DNA from: Methylococcales bacterium
GTDB lineage: Bacteria; Pseudomonadota; Gammaproteobacteria; Methylococcales; Methylomonadaceae
NCBI GenBank assembly: GCA_030654015.1
Contig: JAURYI010000107.1
Coordinates: forward strand, 40,317-104,316
DNA length: 64,000 nt
Direction: 5' to 3'
This document shows, piece by piece, positions 17,856 through 27,330 of this stretch. Numbering within the stretch: the stretch's first letter is position 1; every line of letters starts with the position of its first letter. The notes under the pieces are model-generated. The model was given only the letters and a program-made list of their open reading frames with translations. It did no database searches and was not told the DNA's origin. Position numbers and translations under genes: made by a program.

Positions 17856-18596
17856 ATGGCAGCAGTATCCATGCGTCAAATGCTTGAAGCGGGTGTTCAC
17901 TTTGGACACCAAACTCGTTACTGGAACCCTAAAATGGCACCGTTCATTTTCGGCGCGCGTAACAAAATCCATATCATTGATTTGGAACAAACGCTTCCAC
18001 TGTTCAACGACGCAATGAATTATCTGAGTCAGATGGCAGCAAACAAAGGCACTATCTTGTTTGTCGGCACTAAAAAAGCAGCGCGTAAAGTCGTTGCAGA
18101 AGAAGCGGCAAAATGCGGTATGCCTTACGTCAACCACCGTTGGTTAGGTGGCATGATGACTAACTTCAAAACCATCAAAAAATCTATCAGCCGTTTAAAA
18201 GAACTGGAAGCGATGAAAGCTGACGGTACACTGTATCAACGTTTTGGTAAAAAAGAAGCCTTGGGCATGGAACGCGAACTGGAAAAACTGGAACGCAGCT
18301 TAGGCGGTATTAAAGACATGAAAGGCGTTCCAGATGTTATTTTTGTACTGGATGTCGGTTACGAAAAAAATGCTATCAGCGAAGCCATCAAATTAGGCAT
18401 TCCTGTTGTCGGCATTGTGGATTCTAACAATTCACCTGAAAAAATTGACTACATTATTCCAGGTAATGATGACTCGATTCGCGCTGTTAAACTGTATTGC
18501 GAAAGCGTTGCAGCAGCCGTATTAGAAGCAAAATCAGCTACCTTGGGTTTATCAGCAAAAGCAGATGACTTTGTTGAAGAAGCCGTAGCAGAATAA
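17856..18596 (+). CDS. rpsB: 30S ribosomal protein S2
   Basis: A 246-residue S2 protein with family hallmarks: [19 protein letters not shown] at the N-terminus, [16 protein letters not shown], and [16 protein letters not shown]. The central coiled-coil insertion and the [15 protein letters not shown] segment are also present. It has an AGGAG ribosome binding site seven bases before the ATG. It heads the rpsB-tsf unit under a structured leader and is followed by a strong hairpin before tsf. Confidence 0.98.
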   Translation: MAAVSMRQMLEAGVHFGHQTRYWNPKMAPFIFGARNKIHIIDLEQTLPLFNDAMNYLSQMAANKGTILFVGTKKAARKVVAEEAAKCGMPYVNHRWLGGMMTNFKTIKKSISRLKELEAMKADGTLYQRFGKKEALGMERELEKLERSLGGIKDMKGVPDVIFVLDVGYEKNAISEAIKLGIPVVGIVDSNNSPEKIDYIIPGNDDSIRAVKLYCESVAAAVLEAKSATLGLSAKADDFVEEAVAE

Positions 18597-18635
18597 GCCA
18601 ATAACCTGCCCTAACCAGCAAGTTTAAATAACACA

Positions 18636-18664
18636 AAAACGCCTCCTTTAAGGGGGCGTTTTTA
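18636..18664 (+). terminator. Intrinsic terminator/attenuator between rpsB and tsf
   Basis: AAAAACGCCTCC, loop TTTAA, GGGGGCGTTTTT: a 12-bp stem with T run. It lies 40 bp after rpsB and 24 bp before tsf, so it should reduce tsf transcription relative to rpsB. Confidence 0.75.
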
Positions 18665-18688
18665 CAGTAACGACAGAGTGAGAAAAAT

Positions 18689-19582
18689 ATGAGTACAGTA
18701 ATTAGTGCAGCAATGGTGAAAGAACTGCGTGAAAGAACCAGCTCAGGCATGATGGAATGTAAAAAAGCCTTAGTTGAAGCCAATGGTGACATGGAATTAG
18801 CCATTGAAAATATGAGAAAATCAGGCGCGGCAAAAGCGGACAAAAAATCAGGTCGTATTGCAGCTGAAGGCATTATCGGCGTTAAAGTCAGTGACAACGG
18901 CAAAGCGGTTGCTATCGTTGATATTAACTGTGAAACTGATTTCGTAGCAAAAGCAGAATCATTTGTATCGTTCGTTAATGGCGTTACCGAAGGTTTATTA
19001 AATGCTGACATCGAAACCGAAGAACAATTACTGGCTATGCCTCTGGAAGGCGGCGTAACCGTTGATGAAATGCGTCGTGGTTTAATCTCAACCTTAGGCG
19101 AAAACATCACTGTCAGACGTTTTGAAAAATTCAAAACTGACGGCGGTACAGCGTGTTACTTACACGGTAACAAAATCGGCGTTATCGTTGAATTAGCAGT
19201 CGCTGATGGTGAACTAGGCAAAGACATCGCCATGCACATTGCCGCGAGTAAACCAGTGTGTGTTTCTGAAGACCAAGTTTCTCCAGAAATCATTGAAAAA
19301 GAAAAAGAAATTTTTCTGGCTCAGCAAGAAGAAAAAATCAAAGGCAAACCCGCTGACATCGTTGAAAAAATGATTGCAGGTCGCGTCAGCAAATTCTTGG
19401 GCGAAGTGACTTTATTAGGTCAAGCATTCATCAAAGACGACAAAAAAACCGTTGGTCAGTTAGCGAAAGAAAAAGGCAACACCATCGTGCGTTTTAGCCG
19501 TTTTGAAGTCGGTGAAGGTATCGAGAAAAAAGAAGAAAACTTTGCTGAAGAAGTGGCGGCGTATGCCGATAGCTTCAAGTAA
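18689..19582 (+). CDS. tsf: Translation elongation factor Ts
   Basis: 297 residues, near the usual proteobacterial length (about 283-295). It shows the N-terminal UBA-like segment VKELRERTSSGMMECKKAL, the VDINCETDFVAK motif of the EF-Tu-binding core, and a C-terminal module. It acts in the cytosol as guanine-nucleotide exchange factor for EF-Tu. It would normally be followed directly by pyrH; here about 2 kb of foreign-looking genes intervene. Confidence 0.98.
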   Translation: MSTVISAAMVKELRERTSSGMMECKKALVEANGDMELAIENMRKSGAAKADKKSGRIAAEGIIGVKVSDNGKAVAIVDINCETDFVAKAESFVSFVNGVTEGLLNADIETEEQLLAMPLEGGVTVDEMRRGLISTLGENITVRRFEKFKTDGGTACYLHGNKIGVIVELAVADGELGKDIAMHIAASKPVCVSEDQVSPEIIEKEKEIFLAQQEEKIKGKPADIVEKMIAGRVSKFLGEVTLLGQAFIKDDKKTVGQLAKEKGNTIVRFSRFEVGEGIEKKEENFAEEVAAYADSFK

Positions 19583-19585
19583 GCG

Positions 19586-19668
19586 GTAGGCGGTAGGTTG
19601 GGGTGCGTTAGTAACCCAACATCGACCTATGTTGTTGTGTTGGGTAAAATTCGTTTTACCCAACCCGC
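19586..19668. repeat. Interspersed palindromic repeat with TTCG-capped hairpin
   Basis: Contains GTTGGG...CCCAAC arms, then GTTGGGTAAAA, loop TTCG, TTTTACCCAAC (19639-19664). It follows the tsf stop directly and belongs to the GGGTT/AACCC interspersed family also seen at 41283 and 58489. It could terminate tsf transcription. Confidence 0.7.
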
Positions 19669-19694
19669 ACACTCAATATCTATAAGGGGGAATT

Positions 19695-20162
19695 ATGCAA
19701 TGGCAAGATGTATTGGCAGATAAATCATTACGCGACTTACCTTATAAAATAGAATTAAATGAATACGGTCATATCGAAATGTCGCCCGCCTCTTTTACAC
19801 ACAGTCGTTTTCAAGCTAAATTAGCGGCTTTATTAAGCAACCAATTAGACGGTGAAGTATTTACTGAGTTGGCTATCGTAACGGATAAAGGCGTTAAAGT
19901 ACCTGATGTAGCGTGGAGTTCAGACGATTATTTTCAACGTCATAAAAATGATATTGCCGCTACTGCCGCTCCAGAAATTTGTATTGAAATCATTTCTCCT
20001 TCAAATAGTCAACGGGAAATGCGGGCAAAAATTAAATTATATTTAAAAGCAGGTGCTATTGAAGTATGGCTGGTCAATGAACAAGGAAATGTTCGTTTTT
20101 TTGATGTTAATGGACAACGTGAACACAGTGGTTTTAATGTGAATATTGATAAGTTGATTTAA
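19695..20162 (+). CDS. Uma2-family endonuclease-like protein
   Basis: A 155-residue protein of the Uma2/DUF820 family (restriction-endonuclease-like PD-(D/E)XK fold). The conserved blocks are MSPASFTHSRFQAKLAALL (29-47), KVPDVAW (68-74) with Asp71 as the catalytic acid, and PEICIEIISPSN (93-104) with Glu98, followed by KIKLYLKAGAIEVWLV. A GGGGG-rich ribosome binding site precedes the ATG. The biological role of Uma2 proteins is uncertain; they are especially numerous in cyanobacteria and often mobile. This one opens a four-gene AT-rich island between tsf and pyrH. Confidence 0.82.
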   Translation: MQWQDVLADKSLRDLPYKIELNEYGHIEMSPASFTHSRFQAKLAALLSNQLDGEVFTELAIVTDKGVKVPDVAWSSDDYFQRHKNDIAATAAPEICIEIISPSNSQREMRAKIKLYLKAGAIEVWLVNEQGNVRFFDVNGQREHSGFNVNIDKLI

Positions 20163-20171
20163 TACCATCCG

Positions 20172-20831
20172 ATGACAGAACAAATCGCCCGTGTCCTTTT
20201 AATTGATTTGGAAAATTGCCCAAGTCAAATTAATCAATTAATGACACACTTGGAGAAATATTCAATGGTCGTGGTTTGTTATGCCCAAAGTGGAGCAAAA
20301 ATCCCCATTGATTGGCTAATGCCTTTAACAGGTATAGTGAATAATAAACGTTTAAAATGGGTCAAAATGCCCACAACTGGCAAAAATGCCGCTGATTTTG
20401 GTATTACCTTTTGGGCGGGTGTGCTTATGGCAAAATTACCACCCAACACGCATTTTGATATTGTGTCTAATGATACTGATTTAGATCATGTGGTAGGCTT
20501 ACTCATTGACCAAAAACGCACAGCCGAGCGTGTTGGTACTAAAAAAGAAGTGTTACCTATTCCAACAGCAATAGTAACAACAAAGACAGATTTAAAACTA
20601 CAAGAATACTATTTACATGAATATTGTTTATCCCTGATAAATATGAAAACAGGTAAGCCAGCAAAAAAAGAAACACTGTTGAACAGTATTAAAGCTAAAT
20701 TCAAATCAGATAATATTGATGCAGAACAATTAGTTAAATCTCTGATTAAAAATGGCATAATCGACAGTAGCAATGAAAATAAAATTATGTATAACGAACA
20801 AAAATTAATTCAACTTGCGAACACCATTTAA
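20172..20831 (+). CDS. PIN/NYN-like nuclease with C-terminal winged-helix-like region
   Basis: A 219-residue protein. The N-terminal half has the acidic pattern of PIN-like (NYN) ribonucleases: VLLIDLENCP (Asp12, Glu14), NAADFGITFWAG (Asp75) and FDIVSNDTDLDHVVGLL (Asp101, Asp103). After a linker, residues about 150-215 (KKETLLNSIKAKFKSDNIDAEQLVKSLIKNGII) look like a small helix-turn-helix or winged-helix module. It lies 9 bp after the Uma2 gene, and the next gene follows its stop immediately, so this is one operon. An RNA-cleaving role is inferred from the acidic residues; no target is evident. Confidence 0.7.
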   Translation: MTEQIARVLLIDLENCPSQINQLMTHLEKYSMVVVCYAQSGAKIPIDWLMPLTGIVNNKRLKWVKMPTTGKNAADFGITFWAGVLMAKLPPNTHFDIVSNDTDLDHVVGLLIDQKRTAERVGTKKEVLPIPTAIVTTKTDLKLQEYYLHEYCLSLINMKTGKPAKKETLLNSIKAKFKSDNIDAEQLVKSLIKNGIIDSSNENKIMYNEQKLIQLANTI

Positions 20832-21035
20832 ATGATAGATTGTAGAAATTTAAATTATACAGAAACTCTTCAAAAAATAGCGCAGTTACAAGAAGATATT
20901 GAATGTCTTGAAAAAAACATACATGAACAAGTACCGTGGGGATTAGCTGAAAATTTTGTATCCAGTAAATTAATATTTTTAAACTGGGTAGAAGAAATAG
21001 AGTTTCTTTTAAATGAATACGAAAGTAAAAAATGA
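20832..21035 (+). CDS. Small acidic helical protein, unknown function
   Basis: A 67-residue protein with no signal peptide, predicted mostly helical (ETLQKIAQLQEDIECLEKNIHEQ in the first half, NWVEEIEFLLNEYE near the end). Its ATG directly abuts the preceding stop codon, and its own stop overlaps the next start (ATGA), which supports real translation. I recognise no family. An antitoxin, adaptor or immunity role would fit between two nuclease-like neighbours but is pure inference. Confidence 0.55.
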   Translation: MIDCRNLNYTETLQKIAQLQEDIECLEKNIHEQVPWGLAENFVSSKLIFLNWVEEIEFLLNEYESKK

Positions 21036-21547
21036 TTAATGGATTGCAATTTCAGTTTTTCCCACGTTCAAGGGGAATGACTATGGAGATGAAATCTATA
21101 ACTTCTTGTTTTGAACAAGAGTTTGAAAAAATTAAATCCCCTGAGAAAAACTTATCCAGTAATCAAGTATTAGAAATCATAAGACCTCATCTTGAGAACA
21201 TTGGATTTACAGTTGAAACAGGAAAATCAAGGCTTCAAAAAATAAACATCCCTGTTTTATTCGGTGTTGATAACACGATTGATAAATCGTTTAATGCTGA
21301 TGCCGTGAGTAATGATGGAAAAATTGTTATTGAAGTTGAAGCAGGCAGAGCGACAGAAAATAATCAATTCTTAAAAGATATTTTTCAAGCCTGTATGATG
21401 TTTGGAGTTGAATACTTGGTTATCGTTGTTAGAAATGAATATAGAGGACATAAGGATTTTGAAATCATTTATACCTTTTTAGAAACTCTTTATATTTCTA
21501 GCCGTCTTCATCTTCCATTAAAAGGAATACTGCTAATTGGATATTAG
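21032..21547 (+). CDS. PD-(D/E)XK-like nuclease fold protein (tentative)
   Basis: 171 residues from the ATG that overlaps the previous stop; internal Met16, Met18 or Met20 are alternative starts, and the first 15 residues look less conserved. A helical N-terminal part with Glu55 leads into KSFNADAVSNDGKIVIEVEAG (about 85-105). There Asp90, Glu101 and Glu103 form the D-x(n)-ExE pattern of some restriction-like nucleases. A helix (NQFLKDIFQACMM) and strand (EYLVIVV) follow as in that fold. No named family is recognised. It closes the island before pyrH. Confidence 0.5.
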   Translation: MINGLQFQFFPRSRGMTMEMKSITSCFEQEFEKIKSPEKNLSSNQVLEIIRPHLENIGFTVETGKSRLQKINIPVLFGVDNTIDKSFNADAVSNDGKIVIEVEAGRATENNQFLKDIFQACMMFGVEYLVIVVRNEYRGHKDFEIIYTFLETLYISSRLHLPLKGILLIGY

Positions 21548-21620
21548 CAAAATAAAAAAGAGCTGTTATCACAATATGAGTACCCTAATTTATTAACCAC
21601 TACTAATCCCCAATAAAACT

Positions 21621-22349
21621 ATGACTAAATTAATTTGCCAAAGAATTTTACTGAAGTTAAGCGGTGAAGCGTTAAGCAGCGCGAACGGTGGTAGTATTGA
21701 TGCCGATATTGTCAGTCGTCTTGCTACCGAAATTAAAGAATTATGTGATGCCGGCATTCAAGTCGGTCTGGTGATTGGTGGCGGTAACATCTTACGCGGT
21801 GCAGAAAAAGCCTCGGAAGGTTTGGATCGTGTGACCAGTGACCAGATGGGAATGTTAGCGACGGTAATCAATGCCTTGGCAATGCAGGATGCGTTGGAAC
21901 ATCAAGGGCAACAAGTGCGTGTTATGTCCGCCCTTAAAATCAATCAGGTGTGTGAAGATTATATTCGCCGCCGTGCCGTCAGACATTTGGAAAAAGGTCG
22001 TGTGGTGATTTTTGCCGCTGGCACTGGCAATCCGTTTTTTACTACCGATTCGGCGGCAAGTCTTCGCGCTATTGAAATTAACGCAGGCTTGATGATTAAA
22101 GCCACCAAAGTAAAAGGTGTGTATTCGGCAGACCCTGAAAAAGTCAAGGATGCCATTTTTTATCCGCACTTGACGTATGACGAAGCTCTGGATCAGCGGC
22201 TGAATGTCATGGACACTACCGCATTGGTATTGTGTCGCGATAACAATGTACCGATGCGCGTGATGAACGTATTTGAGCAAGGTGCAATCATGAAATTAAT
22301 GATGGGTGCAGATATTGGCTCATTGATTGAACGAGGAACAGAATTATGA
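21621..22349 (+). CDS. pyrH: Uridylate kinase
   Basis: 242 residues, the normal PyrH length. It has the amino-acid-kinase signatures [23 protein letters not shown] and [16 protein letters not shown], and the C-terminal [20 protein letters not shown]. It phosphorylates UMP to UDP in pyrimidine nucleotide synthesis. It overlaps frr by 4 bp (ATGA), so translation is coupled. The usual rpsB-tsf-pyrH-frr continuity is broken upstream by the accessory island, so pyrH may need its own promoter in the 73-bp gap. Confidence 0.97.
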   Translation: MTKLICQRILLKLSGEALSSANGGSIDADIVSRLATEIKELCDAGIQVGLVIGGGNILRGAEKASEGLDRVTSDQMGMLATVINALAMQDALEHQGQQVRVMSALKINQVCEDYIRRRAVRHLEKGRVVIFAAGTGNPFFTTDSAASLRAIEINAGLMIKATKVKGVYSADPEKVKDAIFYPHLTYDEALDQRLNVMDTTALVLCRDNNVPMRVMNVFEQGAIMKLMMGADIGSLIERGTEL

Positions 22350-22903
22350 TTAATGATATTCAACAAAGTGCCGCAACCCGCATGGGCAAAAGTATTGAAG
22401 CCCTTAAACAGGAATTTTCCAAAATAAGAACAGGCAGAGCGCATCCCAGTCTGTTGGATCAAGTGGTAGTGTCTTATTATGGCACGGATTCCGCCATTTC
22501 TGCGGTAGCGAATGTGGCTGTTGAAGATGCCAGAACGCTGAGTATTACGCCTTGGGAAAAGTCGATGGTGACGGCGATTGAAAAAGCAATTTTAAAATCC
22601 GATTTGGGTTTGAACCCCAACACCAACGGTATGACCATTCGCATTCCATTACCCGCACTCACCGAAGAACGCCGCAAATCATTAGTGAAAGTCGTTAAAC
22701 ACGAAGCGGAAAATGGACGGGTGGCTATCCGTAACATTCGCCGCGATGCCAATTCTGACGTTCAGAAATTATTAAAAGACAAAAAAGTGTCCGAAGATGA
22801 TGCACGCGATGCCGAAGACAAAATCCAAAAATTAACCGACCAATACATTAAAGACGTAGAAAAATTATTGGAAGCGAAAGAGGCGGATTTGTTATCAATG
22901 TAA
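22346..22903 (+). CDS. frr: Ribosome recycling factor
   Basis: 185 residues, the exact family length. It has the conserved [13 protein letters not shown] segment, the hinge [16 protein letters not shown], and the C-terminal helix bundle [15 protein letters not shown]...[11 protein letters not shown]. With EF-G it splits post-termination ribosomes. Coupled to pyrH by an ATGA overlap. Confidence 0.98.
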   Translation: MINDIQQSAATRMGKSIEALKQEFSKIRTGRAHPSLLDQVVVSYYGTDSAISAVANVAVEDARTLSITPWEKSMVTAIEKAILKSDLGLNPNTNGMTIRIPLPALTEERRKSLVKVVKHEAENGRVAIRNIRRDANSDVQKLLKDKKVSEDDARDAEDKIQKLTDQYIKDVEKLLEAKEADLLSM

Positions 22904-22942
22904 TTGCCCAACTTTTTTCTGTCACTTGTGTGAGATACCGCC

Positions 22943-23701
22943 ATGTCTACTGATGATCCTAGCCCCGTCAACCCTAATCCACGTCATATCGCCATTATCA
23001 TGGACGGTAATGGTCGCTGGGCGCAAAAACGTTTTATGCCGCGTGCGGTGGGTCATCAGGCGGGCGTTAAAACCGTCCGCAAAATAGTCGAATACTGTGC
23101 CAATAACAATATTGAAGTATTAACGCTGTTTGCTTTCAGTAGTGAAAACTGGCGACGACCGGAAAGTGAAGTGTCGTTATTAATGGCACTGTTCATGGCA
23201 ACCTTGCAACGGGAAATAGACAAGCTGCATCGCAACAACATCCGCTTGCGTTTTATCGGTGACAGATCTGCATTTCCTGAAAAACTGCAAACAAAAATGG
23301 CAGAAGGCGAAGCGCAAACCGAACACAATACCGCTCTCACCTTGGTCATTGCCGCTAATTACGGCGGTCATTGGGATATGTGTCAGGCATTTCAACGCAT
23401 CGCCGCCAAAATCACGGCGGGTGAACTGACTGAGCAAGACATCACGGAAGAACTGATTAACCAGCATTTATCGACCGCTAACCTGCCTGAACCAGACCTC
23501 TTTATTCGCACTGGCGGCGAAGAACGGGTCAGTAATTTTATGTTATGGCAATTAGCTTATGCGGAAATGTATTTTACCCCGACGCTCTGGCCTGATTTTG
23601 ACCAGAATTCTCTAGCCGAGGCGATTACCAGCTTTAAGGGTCGCCAACGCCGCTTTGGTCATACGGGCGAGCAAGTGCTTGGCCAGTCTGTCACTCCATA
23701 A
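22943..23701 (+). CDS. uppS: Undecaprenyl diphosphate synthase
   Basis: 252 residues, cis-prenyltransferase family. It has HIAIIMDGNGRWA with catalytic Asp21, GHQAGVKTVR, LTLFAFSSENWRRP, and the substrate-binding C-terminal motif PDLFIRTGGEERVSNFMLWQ. It makes the C55 carrier lipid for peptidoglycan and other surface polymers. It lies 39 bp after frr and before cdsA, the standard order. Confidence 0.97.
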   Translation: MSTDDPSPVNPNPRHIAIIMDGNGRWAQKRFMPRAVGHQAGVKTVRKIVEYCANNNIEVLTLFAFSSENWRRPESEVSLLMALFMATLQREIDKLHRNNIRLRFIGDRSAFPEKLQTKMAEGEAQTEHNTALTLVIAANYGGHWDMCQAFQRIAAKITAGELTEQDITEELINQHLSTANLPEPDLFIRTGGEERVSNFMLWQLAYAEMYFTPTLWPDFDQNSLAEAITSFKGRQRRFGHTGEQVLGQSVTP

Positions 23702-23726
23702 CTCTTAACCTGTAGAACGTATCACT

Positions 23727-24656
23727 ATGTTAAAACAACGAATTATCACCGCCGCTATCTTGGCAACAGGGATTGTGTCAGCGGTACTTATGCTGTCTTC
23801 GGATTATTTTTCCCTGCTCATTGCTATTATTGTGTTAATCGGTGCGTGGGAATGGCTGAATCTGTGTGATATCAACAGCACTGGTAAACGCGCCGTGTTT
23901 ATCGGCACACTGATTTTTGCCATGTTATTTATTCACTTGTGGACGTATATTTTAGAAGCCCTCGTCCCCGTCATGGATAATTTAGCGGAAAAATACAAAT
24001 TCCAGATGGAAGATATTCGTAAACAATCGGGTATTTTAGAATGGTTGCTGATACCTGCGGTGTTGTTCTGGCTGTTGACTATGATGCTGATTCGCAAAGC
24101 TCCGCAAGAAATGCTGAACTACCACCCGCGCTTACGTTATAAAGCATTAATCGGCTGGGGTGTTCTATTGGCAAGCTGGATGTTTTTAGCAAGATTACGC
24201 GCGTTTTATGGCAGTGAACTGACACTGTATCTCTTATTATTGATCTGGGCTGCCGATATTGCCGCTTATTTTTCAGGCAAAAAATGGGGCAAAACCAAAC
24301 TGGCACCCGACATCAGCCCAGGTAAAACCGTTGAAGGTGTCTATGGTGCGCTAGTTGCCGCCGCTGTCTGTGCCATCATCCTGTGTATCGCCTTAAGCGT
24401 TATTTACGGTAAACCAGTGACGTTTATGGTCGCAGGTGATTTGATTTTATTATCCATCATCACCGTGCAAATATCGGTGTATGGGGATTTATTTTTCAGT
24501 CTAGTCAAACGTCAACGCGGCGTAAAAGACAGCGGTAACTTGTTACCCGGTCATGGTGGCATACTCGATAGAATTGATAGCCTGATTGCCGCCGCCCCCA
24601 TATTTTATGCGGGCATTTATTTGATTTACATGGTTTTATTAGCCCCAGCCGAATAA
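23727..24656 (+). CDS. cdsA: Phosphatidate cytidylyltransferase
   Basis: A 309-residue polytopic membrane enzyme forming CDP-diacylglycerol from phosphatidate and CTP. The C-terminal family signature is clear ([20 protein letters not shown], then [15 protein letters not shown]), as is [27 protein letters not shown]. It is slightly longer than many CdsA proteins, owing to a hydrophilic loop around residues 78-105 ([18 protein letters not shown]). It sits between uppS and dxr, with a 10-bp gap to dxr. Confidence 0.95.
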   Translation: MLKQRIITAAILATGIVSAVLMLSSDYFSLLIAIIVLIGAWEWLNLCDINSTGKRAVFIGTLIFAMLFIHLWTYILEALVPVMDNLAEKYKFQMEDIRKQSGILEWLLIPAVLFWLLTMMLIRKAPQEMLNYHPRLRYKALIGWGVLLASWMFLARLRAFYGSELTLYLLLLIWAADIAAYFSGKKWGKTKLAPDISPGKTVEGVYGALVAAAVCAIILCIALSVIYGKPVTFMVAGDLILLSIITVQISVYGDLFFSLVKRQRGVKDSGNLLPGHGGILDRIDSLIAAAPIFYAGIYLIYMVLLAPAE

Positions 24657-24666
24657 GAGACATATT

Positions 24667-25848
24667 ATGAAAAAAGGTATTTGCATACTCGGCGCAACGG
24701 GTTCAATCGGTGTCAGCACACTCGATGTCGTCGCCAGACATTCACATCTTTACAAAGTGATTGCCTTAACCGCCAACACCAATATCACCGACCTATATGA
24801 GCAGTGCGTCACCCATCATCCTGAAGTGGTGGTTGTGGTCAACGAAGCGAAAGCCGCAGAATTTAAAGCCCAGCTGCAAAATTCGCCTGTGTCTGATATT
24901 GAAGTATTATCAGGCGCGGCGGCATTAGAACACGTTGCCACGCTGGATAATGTGGATTCTGTGATGGCGGCAATCGTCGGCGCGGCAGGTTTATTGCCCA
25001 GCTTGGCGGCGGCAAAAGCAGGTAAAACCATTTTGCTTGCCAACAAAGAAGCACTGGTCATGTCAGGTGCTATTTTCATGGATGCCGTGGAAAAATCAGG
25101 CGCACAACTGTTGCCGATAGACAGCGAACACAACGCCATTTTTCAATGTATGCCCGCCGCTTACACCTCAGGCGCGAAAGCGAAAAGCGTTAGACGTATC
25201 TTATTAACTGCGTCAGGCGGCCCGTTCCGTTCTATGCCCATCGAAAATATGGTTGATGTTACGCCCGCGCAAGCCGTGGCACATCCTAACTGGGACATGG
25301 GCAGAAAAATATCGGTCGATTCTGCCACCATGATGAACAAAGGCTTGGAAATGATTGAAGCCTGTTTATTATTCGACATGAAACCCGAACAAATCCAGAT
25401 TGTTATTCATCCGCAAAGCGTGATTCATTCAATGGTGGATTATGTCGATGGTACGGTGCTGGCACAAATGGGTAATCCTGATATGCGTATTCCCATTGCT
25501 TACTCACTCGCATGGCCAGAACGCTTTGATTCAGGCGTTGCCCCATTGGATATTTTTCAAGTGGCACGGATGGATTTTGAAGAACCCAATTTGCAACGTT
25601 TCCCCTGTTTGCGACTCGCATACCAAGCCATTAATGCAGGCGGCATCATGCCCACCGTATTAAACGCGGCGAATGAAATCGCCGTTGAAGCGTTTTTAAA
25701 TGAGCAACTGCGCTTCACCGATATTGCCGTTATCATTGAACGCACCATGGCGCAATTTACCGCGACCGCCGCTGATAGCCTGAGCCTGATTTTAGAGGCA
25801 GATGCGAGTGCGCGTGTAGTTGCTAACCAGCAGATTACCGAACTGTAA
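24667..25848 (+). CDS. dxr: 1-deoxy-D-xylulose 5-phosphate reductoisomerase
   Basis: 393 residues. It has the NADPH-binding [13 protein letters not shown] at the N-terminus, [11 protein letters not shown], the metal and substrate segment [14 protein letters not shown], and [20 protein letters not shown]. It performs the committed step of the MEP isoprenoid pathway, supplying precursors for UppS two genes upstream. A long hairpin follows its stop, suggesting that the transcript can end here before rseP. Confidence 0.97.
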   Translation: MKKGICILGATGSIGVSTLDVVARHSHLYKVIALTANTNITDLYEQCVTHHPEVVVVVNEAKAAEFKAQLQNSPVSDIEVLSGAAALEHVATLDNVDSVMAAIVGAAGLLPSLAAAKAGKTILLANKEALVMSGAIFMDAVEKSGAQLLPIDSEHNAIFQCMPAAYTSGAKAKSVRRILLTASGGPFRSMPIENMVDVTPAQAVAHPNWDMGRKISVDSATMMNKGLEMIEACLLFDMKPEQIQIVIHPQSVIHSMVDYVDGTVLAQMGNPDMRIPIAYSLAWPERFDSGVAPLDIFQVARMDFEEPNLQRFPCLRLAYQAINAGGIMPTVLNAANEIAVEAFLNEQLRFTDIAVIIERTMAQFTATAADSLSLILEADASARVVANQQITEL

Positions 25849-25852
25849 GTTA

Positions 25853-25885
25853 AAAGCTGTCAGGTTTTAAAAATCTGACAGCTTT
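25853..25885 (+). terminator. Long hairpin after dxr
   Basis: AAAGCTGTCAG, loop with inner TTTT/AAAA pairing, CTGACAGCTTT: 11 perfect outer pairs, beginning 5 bp after the stop. It lacks a long T run, so it may be a partial terminator. Confidence 0.55.
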
Positions 25886-25947
25886 ATAAAACCGCTGTAA
25901 TATCTACGTTTGTCACTCCCACATTTTTTCTTAGAAAAAGTCTAATC

Positions 25948-27306
25948 ATGGATTTACTGCATACGCTGTTTTACTTCATTGTTGCCATTGGTATTCTGGT
26001 GGCATTTCATGAATTCGGGCATTTTTGGGTCGCGCGCAAAGTCGGCGTTAAAGTGTTGCGCTTTTCTATCGGCTTCGGCAAAGTGTTCTGGTCGTATCAA
26101 AAAAATCCTGCCGATACCGAATATGTATTATCCGCCATTCCCTTGGGCGGCTATGTCAAAATGGTCGATGAGCGTGAAGGTGAAGTCGCTCCAGAAGACC
26201 TGCCCTATTCTTTCAATCGTCAACCCGTCTGGGCAAGAATCGCTATTGTTGCCGCAGGGCCGCTGTTTAATCTCATGCTTGCCGTCATCCTGTTTTGGGG
26301 CGTGTTAGTTATCGGTGAAACAGGCATTAAACCGATACTCGGCGCGGTCGAACAAGGCACACTAGCGGCACAGGCAGGCTTTCAGGAAGGCGATGAAATC
26401 ACCGCTGTGAATGGCAAACTCACCCCGACATGGATAGATGCAATGGAAAACATTGTGTCTTCCGCCCTTGAAGGTGAACAAATTATTACCGTCAACGTCA
26501 CCCATGACAGCGAACCAGCCACTAGAACCCTCACGCTTGATGAACAGGACAAAATAGATGCCGCCGCATTCTACAAACGCCTTGGATTTAAGCCGTGGTC
26601 GCCCAGTTTAAAGCCTATTATCGGGCGTGTACTGCCTGATAGTTCAGCTCTGGCAGCCGACTTGCGCAAAGGCGATTTAATCATCAGTGCCGATAACACC
26701 GCGATAAAAGACTGGCAACAATGGGTCGAAATCATCAAAGCCCATCCTGATATTGCCATACATTTAATGATTGAACGTGATGGCGTAAGAATGCCCATCA
26801 GCATCACTCCTAAAGCAGAAAAAGTCGGCGATAAAACCGAAGGCAAAATTGGTGCAGGGGTGCTTGTTCCTGAAGAATTAATCAAATCCATCACTGTTGA
26901 ACGCGCTTTATCGCCTATTGACGCTATTCCCGCCGCGTTTAAAACCACATATTTTTACTGCACCTCAACGTTAAAAATGATGGGCAGAATGTTAATCGGC
27001 AAAGCCTCGGTGGAAAATCTCAGCGGCCCGATTAGTATCGCGCAATATGCAGGGCAATCTGCCGACATGGGTTTTGTTGCCTTTATCAAATTTCTGGGCT
27101 TGGTCAGTGTCAGTTTGGGCGTGTTAAATTTACTGCCCATTCCCGTTTTAGATGGCGGTCACTTATTATTTTTCGCGCTGGAAGCGATACTACGCAAGCC
27201 TGTCCCCGAAAAAGTACAACTGTTTTTTCAACAAGTGGGACTCACTTTATTAATGCTGTTAATGGCAATCGCCATGTTTGTAGACGTACAGCGATTATTC
27301 CAATAA
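25948..27306 (+). CDS. rseP: RIP metalloprotease RseP (site-2 protease)
   Basis: 452 residues, matching E. coli RseP (450). It has the membrane zinc site HEFGH (21-25), a periplasmic region with two PDZ domains (about 115-190 and 200-285), and the third ligand motif NLLPIPVLDGGHLL near the C-terminus. It performs intramembrane cleavage of anti-sigma-E and of signal peptides. In most gammaproteobacteria bamA follows directly; here dsbC follows after 24 bp instead. Confidence 0.96.
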   Translation: MDLLHTLFYFIVAIGILVAFHEFGHFWVARKVGVKVLRFSIGFGKVFWSYQKNPADTEYVLSAIPLGGYVKMVDEREGEVAPEDLPYSFNRQPVWARIAIVAAGPLFNLMLAVILFWGVLVIGETGIKPILGAVEQGTLAAQAGFQEGDEITAVNGKLTPTWIDAMENIVSSALEGEQIITVNVTHDSEPATRTLTLDEQDKIDAAAFYKRLGFKPWSPSLKPIIGRVLPDSSALAADLRKGDLIISADNTAIKDWQQWVEIIKAHPDIAIHLMIERDGVRMPISITPKAEKVGDKTEGKIGAGVLVPEELIKSITVERALSPIDAIPAAFKTTYFYCTSTLKMMGRMLIGKASVENLSGPISIAQYAGQSADMGFVAFIKFLGLVSVSLGVLNLLPIPVLDGGHLLFFALEAILRKPVPEKVQLFFQQVGLTLLMLLMAIAMFVDVQRLFQ

Positions 27307-27330
27307 TCCACCTAACCTAATGAGAAAATC

